Assembly (NCBI GenBank): GCA_022574315.1
Contig: JACZSH010000052.1
Coordinates: 1 to 9,754, forward strand
Direction: 5' to 3'
From: Chloroflexota bacterium
GTDB lineage: Bacteria > Chloroflexota > Dehalococcoidia > Dehalococcoidales > RBG-16-60-22
Length of the DNA: 9,754 nt
Part shown: positions 1 to 5,740 of the stretch, piece after piece
Position numbering within the stretch: position 1 is the stretch's first letter
How the letters are laid out: each line of letters opens with the position of its first letter
Made by a program: the position numbers and the translations under genes
Notes under the pieces: generated by a model
Told to the model about the DNA's origin: nothing
The model's input: only the letters and a program-made list of their open reading frames with translations
Databases searched by the model: none

Positions 1-1
1 A

Positions 2-625
2 GTCCGGGTGGCGGCGGAGAAGCTGGGCAAGGGCTCCGACCGGTTTGCCGTCCATGCTCAGGGGCAGGAACTGCCCGCGCACGACCCCCGCTTTATCCCC
101 GCCCTTGGCGTTACCTATCGCTTTGATGCTACTCCTGGGCGTCATACCCAGGGTGGCCGGGGCTGGATTATGGGTGAAGACTTTATGAGCGATGACCGGA
201 AAGATAAGTACGACTATACCAATACCGGCGAACTTCAGAAGAAAGCGATGAACATGATGCATGTCGTCAATGCGTCCGGTATCTGCTTCTTTGCCTATGT
301 GTCTTATCCGGCGCAGTTCATCCCTGATTTCCTGACAGCGGTCACCGGTTGGGAGTATGACTTTGACAGCTGCCTGAAAATCGGGGAGCGCGTCGGTACT
401 CTCCGTCATCTCTTCAATTTGCGTGAAGGACTTAACCCGAAGCAGTACAGCTTTAACCAGCGGGCACTGGGTAAGCCGCCGCTGACCATTGGCCCCGTGG
501 CTGACGTAACCCTTGACGACGATAACATGATAAAGGAGTACCTGGCGGCAATGGACTGGGACCAGGCCACTACCCGGCCCAGTGACCGGAAACTAAAAGA
601 ACTTGGACTGGATAGCGTGGTTTAG
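2..625 (+). CDS. Aldehyde:ferredoxin oxidoreductase family protein, C-terminal part (5' end outside window)
   Basis: AOR-family enzymes oxidise aldehydes to carboxylic acids in the cytoplasm and pass electrons to ferredoxin, using a tungsten (or molybdenum) bis-pterin cofactor and one [4Fe-4S] cluster. About 207 C-terminal residues are visible of a family length near 600; the frame is open to the left edge, so the GTG at base 8 is internal. Numbering residues from that GTG, family hallmarks are ELPAHDPR (21-28), NASGIC (88-93), NLREGL (137-142) and the tail MDWDQATTRPS...LKELGL (182-201). C93 matches the fourth cluster cysteine. In Pyrococcus AOR the motif around that cysteine is DxxGLC; here the Asp position is Asn88, which is unusual. 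The ThDP-enzyme gene follows after 50 bp on the same strand, probably in the same operon. The substrate cannot be told from this part. The family call is firm. Confidence 0.88.
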   Translation, partial: VRVAAEKLGKGSDRFAVHAQGQELPAHDPRFIPALGVTYRFDATPGRHTQGGRGWIMGEDFMSDDRKDKYDYTNTGELQKKAMNMMHVVNASGICFFAYVSYPAQFIPDFLTAVTGWEYDFDSCLKIGERVGTLRHLFNLREGLNPKQYSFNQRALGKPPLTIGPVADVTLDDDNMIKEYLAAMDWDQATTRPSDRKLKELGLDSVV

Positions 626-675
626 GCTATTTTGGGGATTAGAAAGAAATTGAGCGCCTTTGGAGGTGTGCCACG

Positions 676-2319
676 GTGAATGTATTTGATGCCATCATTG
701 AGATACTGAAACGGGAAGGTGTCGAGTTCCTGAGTTGCTATCCCACCACCAACATTATCGAGTCGGCGGCGGCGGCCTCCCTGCGTCCCATCATCTGCCG
801 GCAGGAGAGGGTGGGGGTGGGTATTGCCGACGGTTTCAGCCGCGTAAGCAACGGTCGGCGTCTCGGTGTTTTCGCCATGCAGTTCGGTCCCGGTGCGGAA
901 AATGCCTTTTCCGGGGTCGCTACCGCTTACTCCGATTGCGTTCCTATCCTGTTATTGCCCTGGGGACACGATAATTACCGTGCCGGGATACCGCCTTACT
1001 TCAGCTCGGTAACCGGTTATGCGCCGGTGACCAAGCACGTGGAACAGATTAATATGCCGGGACGTGTCGCCGATATTATGCGGCGCGCTTTTTCGCTCCT
1101 GCGCATGGGCCGGCTTGGTCCGGTAATGCTGGAGATACCCCGGGATGTTTCTGTGCAGACCGTTGAGCAGTTGGACTATGAACCGGTAAAAATCACCCGT
1201 GCCGCAGCTGACCCCCGTGACGTAGATGAGGCCGTCCGCGTGCTCCTGTCAGCGCGCCATCCGGTTATCCACGCCGGGCAGGGCGTTCTCTACGCTGAAG
1301 CGTGGCCGGAGCTTTTGGAATTCGCCGAGCTAGTCCAGGTGCCGGTGGTCACCACGCTGCTGGCAAAAAGCGTTTTTCCGGAAGACCATCCGCTATCGCT
1401 CGGTGTTGGTTACCGGGCCATGACCGGGACCTCTTTTCACTTTCTGAAACAAGCTGACGTGCTCTTCGGTATCGGCTGCAGTTTTTCGCGCCATCACCAG
1501 TCGGCCATGATACCGGCTGGCAAGACCATTATCCACGCCACCAACTGTGCCGCCGATATTAACCGGGAGTATTATGCGGACCATCCCGTTATCGGTGACG
1601 CCAAGCTGGTGCTGCGCCAGTTCATCGAGGCGGCCAGGGAGCGTCTCGGCAAGCAGGGTCGACGCGGGAACGGTGAGGTAACCGCCGAAATCAGGCAGAT
1701 AAAGGAGAAGTGGCTGGCCGAATGGATGCCCAAACTTACCTCGGATGAAGTGCCCATCAATCCGTACCGTATCGTCTGGGAGTTGATGCGTACCATTAAT
1801 CCGGCGCAGACCATTATTACTCACGATTCCGGCAGTCCCCGCGACCAGTTGGCTCCGTTCTATCAGGCGACGGTGCCGCGTGGCTACCTCGGCTGGGGCA
1901 AATCACACGGCCTGGGTACAGGCCTGGGTCTGATTATGGGCGCCAAGCTTGCCAGCCCGGAAAAGATAGCCATTAACATCATGGGCGACGCTGCTTTCGG
2001 TATGGTGGGACTGGACTTCGAGACGGCGGTGCGCAACAAGATTCCCATCATCACCATGGTATTCAATAATTTTGGCCTGGCCGTAAATACCGAGGGTATG
2101 CCCATTTCCCATGAACGTTACCGGTCCCGTGATACTATCGGTAACTACGCGGAGATGGGTCGTGCCATGGGCGGTTATGCCGAGCGCGTGGAAAGCCCTG
2201 CCGAAATTGTCCCCGCCATCCAGCGCGCGGTTAAGGTGACCCGGGAAGAAGAGCGCCCGGCTTTGCTGGAGTTCATCACCAGGCAGGAGATATCTTATTC
2301 ATTGATACAGGCTCTCTAG
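676..2319 (+). CDS. ThDP-dependent enzyme of the acetolactate synthase/decarboxylase superfamily, substrate unknown
   Basis: A 547-residue protein with the three-domain plan of the pyruvate oxidase/acetolactate synthase superfamily: N-terminal pyrimidine-binding domain (about 1-170), central domain (about 185-320) and C-terminal pyrophosphate-binding domain (about 370-545). Glu44 in CRQERVGVGIADG fits the conserved Glu that activates ThDP. The pyrophosphate/Mg motif is GDA (437-439) followed 27 residues later by NN (464-465), with GDA replacing the usual GDG but Asp438 kept. The RFDDR FAD-contact motif of true acetolactate synthases is absent; the equivalent stretch reads GCSFSRHH (267-274). 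No small regulatory subunit gene follows, so ilvB is not a safe name. GTG start chosen because GGAGGTG (662-668) lies 7 nt upstream and the protein begins like the family. It could be a 2-oxoacid decarboxylase feeding an aldehyde to the upstream AOR, but that is inference from context. Confidence 0.85.
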   Translation: MNVFDAIIEILKREGVEFLSCYPTTNIIESAAAASLRPIICRQERVGVGIADGFSRVSNGRRLGVFAMQFGPGAENAFSGVATAYSDCVPILLLPWGHDNYRAGIPPYFSSVTGYAPVTKHVEQINMPGRVADIMRRAFSLLRMGRLGPVMLEIPRDVSVQTVEQLDYEPVKITRAAADPRDVDEAVRVLLSARHPVIHAGQGVLYAEAWPELLEFAELVQVPVVTTLLAKSVFPEDHPLSLGVGYRAMTGTSFHFLKQADVLFGIGCSFSRHHQSAMIPAGKTIIHATNCAADINREYYADHPVIGDAKLVLRQFIEAARERLGKQGRRGNGEVTAEIRQIKEKWLAEWMPKLTSDEVPINPYRIVWELMRTINPAQTIITHDSGSPRDQLAPFYQATVPRGYLGWGKSHGLGTGLGLIMGAKLASPEKIAINIMGDAAFGMVGLDFETAVRNKIPIITMVFNNFGLAVNTEGMPISHERYRSRDTIGNYAEMGRAMGGYAERVESPAEIVPAIQRAVKVTREEERPALLEFITRQEISYSLIQAL

Positions 2320-2343
2320 CGCCTGGTGGCCGAAGTTTTTACA

Positions 2344-2443
2344 GAGCGGGCAAGACCCTTCGCTTCGCTGCTGAACGCGAGCGAAGAATCTTTGGTTCAC
2401 TCGATTGCGTCATCAAGTGCCGGTCGCCTTGCCGCTTGCCCTC
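2344..2443. repeat. Folded intergenic element (nested inverted repeats, REP-like)
   Basis: The gap between the ThDP-enzyme gene and trpS has a three-stem layout. An outer pair joins GAG(cg)GGCAAG (2344-2354) to CTTGCCCTC (2435-2443). Inside are one hairpin of CTTCGCTtCGC (2358-2368) with GCGAGCGAAG (2377-2386), and another of CACTCGAT (2398-2405) with ATCAAGTG (2412-2419) containing one mismatch. No ORF and no clear promoter is seen. The make-up resembles dispersed palindromic intergenic repeats, and it could also end transcription of the upstream unit, although no T-tract follows. Copy number in the genome cannot be judged from one window. Confidence 0.45.
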
Positions 2444-2489
2444 CGCGGGCTGGACAGCGTAAAATGATGTAGAAATCCAGACTATCGTT

Positions 2490-2495
2490 GAGGAG
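2490..2495 (+). promoter_or_regulatory. Ribosome binding site of trpS
   Basis: GAGGAG lies 13 nt before the ATG at 2509, somewhat longer than ideal. An in-frame TTG at 2488 overlaps this site and has no Shine-Dalgarno of its own. It would add seven residues (MRSRLRV) ahead of the usual TrpRS start MKKRVFSGIQPTG, so the ATG is preferred. Confidence 0.55.
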
Positions 2496-2508
2496 TAGGT
2501 TACGGGTT

Positions 2509-3492
2509 ATGAAAAAACGGGTATTTTCTGGCATTCAACCTACCGGTGACATTCATATTGGAAATTACCTGGGGGCAATCCGGAACTGGGTGCTTTCCCA
2601 AGTGGAGTTAGACAATATATTCTGCATCGTTGACCTCCATGCTATCACCGTTTCCCAGGACCCCGGGGTTTTAAAGGTGAAGATACGCGAGGTAGCCGGC
2701 CTGCTCTTTGCCGCCGGTATCAATACCGCAGAGTCGGCGGTCTTTATCCAGTCCCATATCCCCGCTCACTCCGAGTTGACCTGGATTCTGAATTGTTTTA
2801 CCCCCATGGGCTGGATGCGGCGCATGACTCAGTTCAAGGAGAAATCTCAGCGGCACAAGGAAGAGGTCAGCGTCGGCCTTTTTGATTACCCGGTGCTGAT
2901 GGCGGCGGATATTCTGCTCTATGATACCGACGTTGTCCCCGTCGGGGAAGACCAGAAACAGCATGTCGAGCTGGCGCGGGACATTGCCCAGCGCTTTAAC
3001 TTCATCTTCGGAGAAACTCTGAAAGTGCCGGAGGTGACCATACCGGAGGTAGGCGCGCGCATTATGGGGCTGGACGACCCGACGCAGAAGATGAGCAAAA
3101 GCGAGGACGGGCCGGGCCGTGTCATTTATTTACTCGATTCGCCGGACGATATCCGTAGCAAGATAAAGAGAGCCACTACCGATTCTCGGCGCGAAATCCG
3201 CTTCGACGAGAGTCGTCCCGGCATCTGTAACCTGCTGGTCATCTATGAGCTTTTCACCGGACTTGGCCGCACCGAGATTGAAGCGCGCTGGGAAGGCAAA
3301 GGCTACGGCGATTTTAAGCGTGAGCTGGCCGAGGTGGTTGTCGAAGGACTAAGTCCCCTACAGTCCCGTTACCGGGAGCTGACCGCCGATTCAACCTACA
3401 TCGATTCGTTACTGGCCGAGGGGATGCGGAGAATCCTCCCCATTGCCGAAAAAACCCTGGCCGCGGTCAAAGATAAAGTCGGCCTCGGTTAG
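2509..3492 (+). CDS. trpS: Tryptophanyl-tRNA synthetase
   Basis: Class I aminoacyl-tRNA synthetase that activates tryptophan with ATP and charges tRNA-Trp in the cytosol. The 327-residue product matches the usual bacterial size of about 330. The HIGH-type signature is HIGN (16-19) just after FSGIQPTGD, and the KMSKS loop is present exactly at 194-198. Between them are the TrpRS stretches TPMGWMRRMTQFKEK (98-112) and VPVGEDQKQHVELARDIA (143-160), which include the tryptophan-pocket region. The Rossmann catalytic domain is followed by the helical anticodon-binding C-terminus. The gene appears to be a single unit, separated by 189 bp from the ThDP-enzyme gene and convergent with rtcB. No T-box leader was seen upstream. 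Identification is secure. Confidence 0.97.
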   Translation: MKKRVFSGIQPTGDIHIGNYLGAIRNWVLSQVELDNIFCIVDLHAITVSQDPGVLKVKIREVAGLLFAAGINTAESAVFIQSHIPAHSELTWILNCFTPMGWMRRMTQFKEKSQRHKEEVSVGLFDYPVLMAADILLYDTDVVPVGEDQKQHVELARDIAQRFNFIFGETLKVPEVTIPEVGARIMGLDDPTQKMSKSEDGPGRVIYLLDSPDDIRSKIKRATTDSRREIRFDESRPGICNLLVIYELFTGLGRTEIEARWEGKGYGDFKRELAEVVVEGLSPLQSRYRELTADSTYIDSLLAEGMRRILPIAEKTLAAVKDKVGLG

Positions 3493-3508
3493 ACTTAAAA
3501 TTCACCGA

Positions 3509-3543
3509 CCAGAGGCTGGAATTAGCTAATCTGGCACCTTTTT
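3509..3543 (+). terminator. Possible weak intrinsic terminator after trpS
   Basis: CCAGA (3509-3513) can pair with TCTGG (3530-3534), with a smaller GCT/AGC pairing inside the loop. A run of five T residues (3539-3543) follows after GCACC. The stem is short and the T-run is offset by 4 nt, so this is a weak call. Confidence 0.3.
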
Positions 3544-3560
3544 ACTGATGAGGACGTTTA

Positions 3561-3579
3561 AGAGGGCGTCAGACCCTCT
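3561..3579. terminator. Hairpin between convergent trpS and rtcB
   Basis: AGAGGG (3561-3566) and CCCTCT (3574-3579) form a 6-bp hairpin with a 7-nt loop, eight bases beyond the rtcB stop codon on the minus strand. AT-rich flanks lie on both sides but there is no proper T-run, so a bidirectional terminator is only possible. Confidence 0.35.
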
Positions 3580-3586
3580 AATTAAA

Positions 3587-5044
3587 TCACCCCTTGATTA
3601 CCCCTATCGGCTTTGTCCGGGCGACAATTCTGGAAATACCGGCGCCCTGCGTCACTCCAACTACCGCCGAGACGTCCTTGTAAGCTTCGGACGCTTCTTC
3701 AGCCAGTCCGGCAAGGTTTCCGGCGCGGACGGTTATTCCCCTGGCCTGTAACGATTCCAGGACGTCTCGTCCCCGGAGATGCCGTTTGGCGGCCGTCCGG
3801 CTCATCACCCGGCCGGCGCCGTGGCAGGTAGAACCGAAAGTTTCCTTCATCGCCTGTTCCGTGCCCACCAGCACATAGGACACCCGCCCCATGTCTCCCG
3901 GGATGAGCACCGGTTGGCCTATAGCTGAGTATTTGGCCGGAACGTCGGGATGCCCCGGCGGGAAAGCCCGGGTGGCGCCTTTCCGGTGTACGCAGAGCTT
4001 CTCTTTTTTCCCCTTCCGTTGATGCTCTTCTATCTTGGCGATGTTGTGGGTCACGTCGTAGATAAGCTCCAGGCCGGCCTCGGCACTATTTATCCGCAGC
4101 GTCTGGCAGAACGACTCTCTCACCCAGTGCGTGATGCACTGGCGGTTGGCCCAGGCGTAGTTGGCGGCGCATCTCATCGCTGCCAGGTAAGACTGCCCCT
4201 CGGGCGACTTTACCGGGCTGCATGCCAGCTGCCGGTCGGGCAGCTGTATCTCGTACTTGACCATCGCCCGCATCATTTCCTTGATGTAGTCGTCGGCCAC
4301 CTGGTGTCCCAGTCCCCGTGAGCCGCAGTGAATCAGGAGCATGACCTGTCCCGGCTGGTTGATGCCCATCGTGTTGGCTATCTCAGGCTCGTATATCTGG
4401 TCTACCAGCGCCACTTCCAGGAAGTGATTTCCGGAGCCCAGTGTGCCCAGCTGCGGTACCCCCCGCTCCTTGGCTCGGGCGCTGACCTTATCCGGGTCGG
4501 TGCCGCTCATCTCTCCGTTTTCTTCGGTCGTTTCCAGGTCCTCCGGTCGACCGTATCCCTGTTCCACCGCCCAGCGCGAGCCTTTTACCAGCACCTCGTT
4601 GATTTCTTTGGCGCGCAGCTTTACCTTCCCTTTCGAGCCGACCCCGGAAGGCACGTTACGGTAGAGGGTTTCGATGAGTTCCGTTATCCTGGGGTAGACT
4701 TCCTCCCCGGTCAGGTTGGTGCGCAGGATGCGTACCCCGCAGTTGATGTCGAAACCCACCCCACCCGGCGAAACCACGCCATCACTCACTCTCATCGCGG
4801 CCACCCCTCCGATGGGGAACCCGTAGCCCCAGTGAATATCGGGCATTGCCAGGGAGTAGTCCACGATACCCGGCAGCATGGCCACGTTGGCCACCTGCTC
4901 CATTGCCTGCTCCTGGCTGATTTGTTTTAGCAGCGCTTCGTCAGCATAGATTATCCCCGGCACCCGCATACCTTTTTTATAGTTTTCTGGTATTCGCCAG
5001 CGGTATTCGTCTATCTTTTCCAGCGGCCCGTTCCACGCTCCCAT
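3587..5044 (-). CDS. rtcB: RNA-splicing ligase RtcB
   Basis: GTP- and Mn2+-dependent RNA ligase that joins 2',3'-cyclic phosphate or 3'-phosphate ends to 5'-OH ends, acting in tRNA splicing or RNA repair. The 485-residue length is normal and there is no intein at the common DxxC insertion site. Active-site residues known from Pyrococcus RtcB are all visible: Asp99 and Cys102 (GVGFDINCGVR), His207 (GSGNHF), His239 (LIHCGSRG), His334 (YDVTHN) and the guanylylated His408 (STCHGAGRVMSR). The start ATG is preceded by AGGAGGTG (5050-5057), 5 nt away. The archease gene lies directly upstream in the same operon and encodes the partner that promotes RtcB guanylylation. The call is secure; the physiological RNA substrate in this bacterium is not shown. 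Confidence 0.97.
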   Translation of the reverse strand: MGAWNGPLEKIDEYRWRIPENYKKGMRVPGIIYADEALLKQISQEQAMEQVANVAMLPGIVDYSLAMPDIHWGYGFPIGGVAAMRVSDGVVSPGGVGFDINCGVRILRTNLTGEEVYPRITELIETLYRNVPSGVGSKGKVKLRAKEINEVLVKGSRWAVEQGYGRPEDLETTEENGEMSGTDPDKVSARAKERGVPQLGTLGSGNHFLEVALVDQIYEPEIANTMGINQPGQVMLLIHCGSRGLGHQVADDYIKEMMRAMVKYEIQLPDRQLACSPVKSPEGQSYLAAMRCAANYAWANRQCITHWVRESFCQTLRINSAEAGLELIYDVTHNIAKIEEHQRKGKKEKLCVHRKGATRAFPPGHPDVPAKYSAIGQPVLIPGDMGRVSYVLVGTEQAMKETFGSTCHGAGRVMSRTAAKRHLRGRDVLESLQARGITVRAGNLAGLAEEASEAYKDVSAVVGVTQGAGISRIVARTKPIGVIKG

Positions 5045-5049
5045 ATCCT

Positions 5050-5057
5050 CACCTCCT
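5050..5057 (-). promoter_or_regulatory. rtcB Shine-Dalgarno overlapping the archease stop codon
   Basis: Read on the minus strand, the archease TAG stop (5058-5056) runs directly into AGGAGGTG, and the rtcB ATG follows 11 nt after the stop. This tight arrangement suggests translational coupling of the two proteins. Confidence 0.75.
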
Positions 5058-5466
5058 AGATGTCAAAGATAACCCGGACCTGGTTTTTCTCCGGGTCCAC
5101 CTTGAGTAAATGAAAAGTAGCTGATTTGACTCCGGTTTTCAGCCGGTGACGGGAAGAGTCGTACCTTTCCCCGTAACAGGTCGCCTTCAAATTATTGCCG
5201 TCCAGCTCGCTCACCTCAAATCTTTTCAGCAGGAGTGTCTCCACATCGAAGAAATAGAGGAGGCGGTTCAGCCACTCGAAGAGCAGCATCTCCGGGTCAT
5301 CCTCACTTATTTCCAGCCGGCGGGTTTCCGTCTCCCGTACCGACCTGAGGTCGGCTATTATCGAGAACATCCCGTAGGCGGCGTTGGCGTAAGCCACGGC
5401 CAGGGACTGCCCGTAAGCGACCAGTCCGATGTCCGCCGTGTGCTCTATTATCCGGAACCTTGCCAC
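5056..5466 (-). CDS. Archease, RtcB activator
   Basis: A 136-residue protein with the archease layout. The N-terminal metal-site motif EHTADIG (residues 8-14) is present, the middle segment LLFEWLNRLLYFFDVE (61-76) is typical, and the C-terminus ends VRVIFDI with the conserved acidic residue near the end. Archease is a small protein that speeds RtcB guanylylation and multiple turnover. The start is GTG at 5466: an ATG at 5488 is in another frame, and the GTG places HTAD at the family-typical distance from the N-terminus. A weak GGGGT stretch lies about 11 nt upstream. With a promoter -10 at 5487-5492, the transcript would have a very short leader of about 14 nt. It is followed by rtcB in the same operon. 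Confidence 0.93.
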   Translation of the reverse strand: MARFRIIEHTADIGLVAYGQSLAVAYANAAYGMFSIIADLRSVRETETRRLEISEDDPEMLLFEWLNRLLYFFDVETLLLKRFEVSELDGNNLKATCYGERYDSSRHRLKTGVKSATFHLLKVDPEKNQVRVIFDI

Positions 5467-5486
5467 TGCCTGCTTTACCCCTTTTC

Positions 5487-5515
5487 ATTATAGAAGCTTT
5501 TTCAGGGATTATAAA
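5487..5515 (-). promoter_or_regulatory. Promoter of the archease-rtcB operon
   Basis: On the minus strand a perfect TATAAT (5492-5487) is preceded at 17 bp by TTTATA (5515-5510), which matches 4 of 6 bases of the sigma-70 -35 consensus. A second TATAAT at 5513-5508 lacks a matching -35. Transcription would start near 5480, close to the GTG at 5466. Confidence 0.55.
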
Positions 5516-5540
5516 CCGGTCGCTGACCGGACTCCCGGTC
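5516..5540. promoter_or_regulatory. Inverted repeat CCGGTC-N3-GACCGG plus a third half-site, possible operator
   Basis: CCGGTC (5516-5521) and GACCGG (5525-5530) form a perfect inverted repeat with a 3-nt spacer, and another CCGGTC follows at 5535-5540. The cluster abuts the archease -35 and sits about 21 bp upstream of the ahcY -35, the usual place for a regulator of divergent promoters. No regulator gene is in the window. Confidence 0.4.
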
Positions 5541-5561
5541 TCAGGCTGCTCCCGGCCATCA

Positions 5562-5590
5562 TTGCCAAAAGATGTTCGGGGCAGTATAAT
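5562..5590 (+). promoter_or_regulatory. Strong sigma-70-type promoter for ahcY-metK
   Basis: TTGCCA (5562-5567; 5 of 6 matches) and a perfect TATAAT (5585-5590) are separated by exactly 17 bp. The predicted start is near 5597, giving a leader of about 144 nt before the ahcY GTG. Confidence 0.75.
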
Positions 5591-5596
5591 AGCTGG

Positions 5597-5740
5597 GTAG
5601 ATAAAGCCAATTTGGTGACAGTAGTGTTTTATCTGCGAACGGGTAAGGTACGGTTAACCACGAATCGTCTTTCACGTATTACTTAGCCGTTTTGCTCCTC
5701 GTAGTGATATTTACCGCCGGAATACGACAAGGAGTGGCCA
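5597..5740 (+). promoter_or_regulatory. Structured 5' leader of ahcY with sequestered Shine-Dalgarno, candidate cis-regulatory RNA
   Basis: Three successive local hairpins cover most of the predicted leader. Hairpin 1 pairs 5597-5607 with 5626-5636 (11 bp including two GU; 18-nt loop) and starts at the predicted transcription start. Hairpin 2 pairs 5638-5652 with 5675-5691 (14 bp, one G-G mismatch and a 2-nt bulge). Hairpin 3 pairs CTCCT and CGTA (5695-5703) with TACG and AGGAG (5723-5734), with a 3-nt bulge, so the ahcY Shine-Dalgarno AAGGAG (5729-5734) lies in the stem. GGTAA (5642-5646) could instead pair with TTACC (5711-5715) in the loop of hairpin 3, a possible switch or pseudoknot. The cores of the SAH and SAM-I riboswitches, as far as I can recall them, are not recognisable. 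Pairings were found by eye without energy calculation. Confidence 0.45.

Noticed and set aside
2320..2508. T-box riboswitch upstream of trpS
   Set aside because: No T-box consensus (AGGGTGGNACCGCG-like) and no terminator/antiterminator pair were visible.
2488..2508. TTG start giving a seven-residue extension of TrpRS
   Set aside because: No ribosome site ahead of it, and the extra residues do not fit the family N-terminus, whereas ATG at 2509 does.
4328..4930. 200-codon plus-strand open frame inside rtcB (also 3950-4321)
   Set aside because: Antisense to rtcB with every active-site residue intact; no ribosome site or family resemblance.
5615..5686. Possible 23-residue leader peptide starting at GTG 5615 in the ahcY leader
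   Set aside because: No Shine-Dalgarno precedes it, the composition shows no run of a regulatory amino acid, and the frame simply continues from an open frame that begins upstream of the promoter.
5467..5740. Known SAM-I or SAH riboswitch before ahcY
   Set aside because: The conserved cores as I recall them (for example GAGGAGCGCTGC for SAH) are not present; a covariance-model search would settle this.
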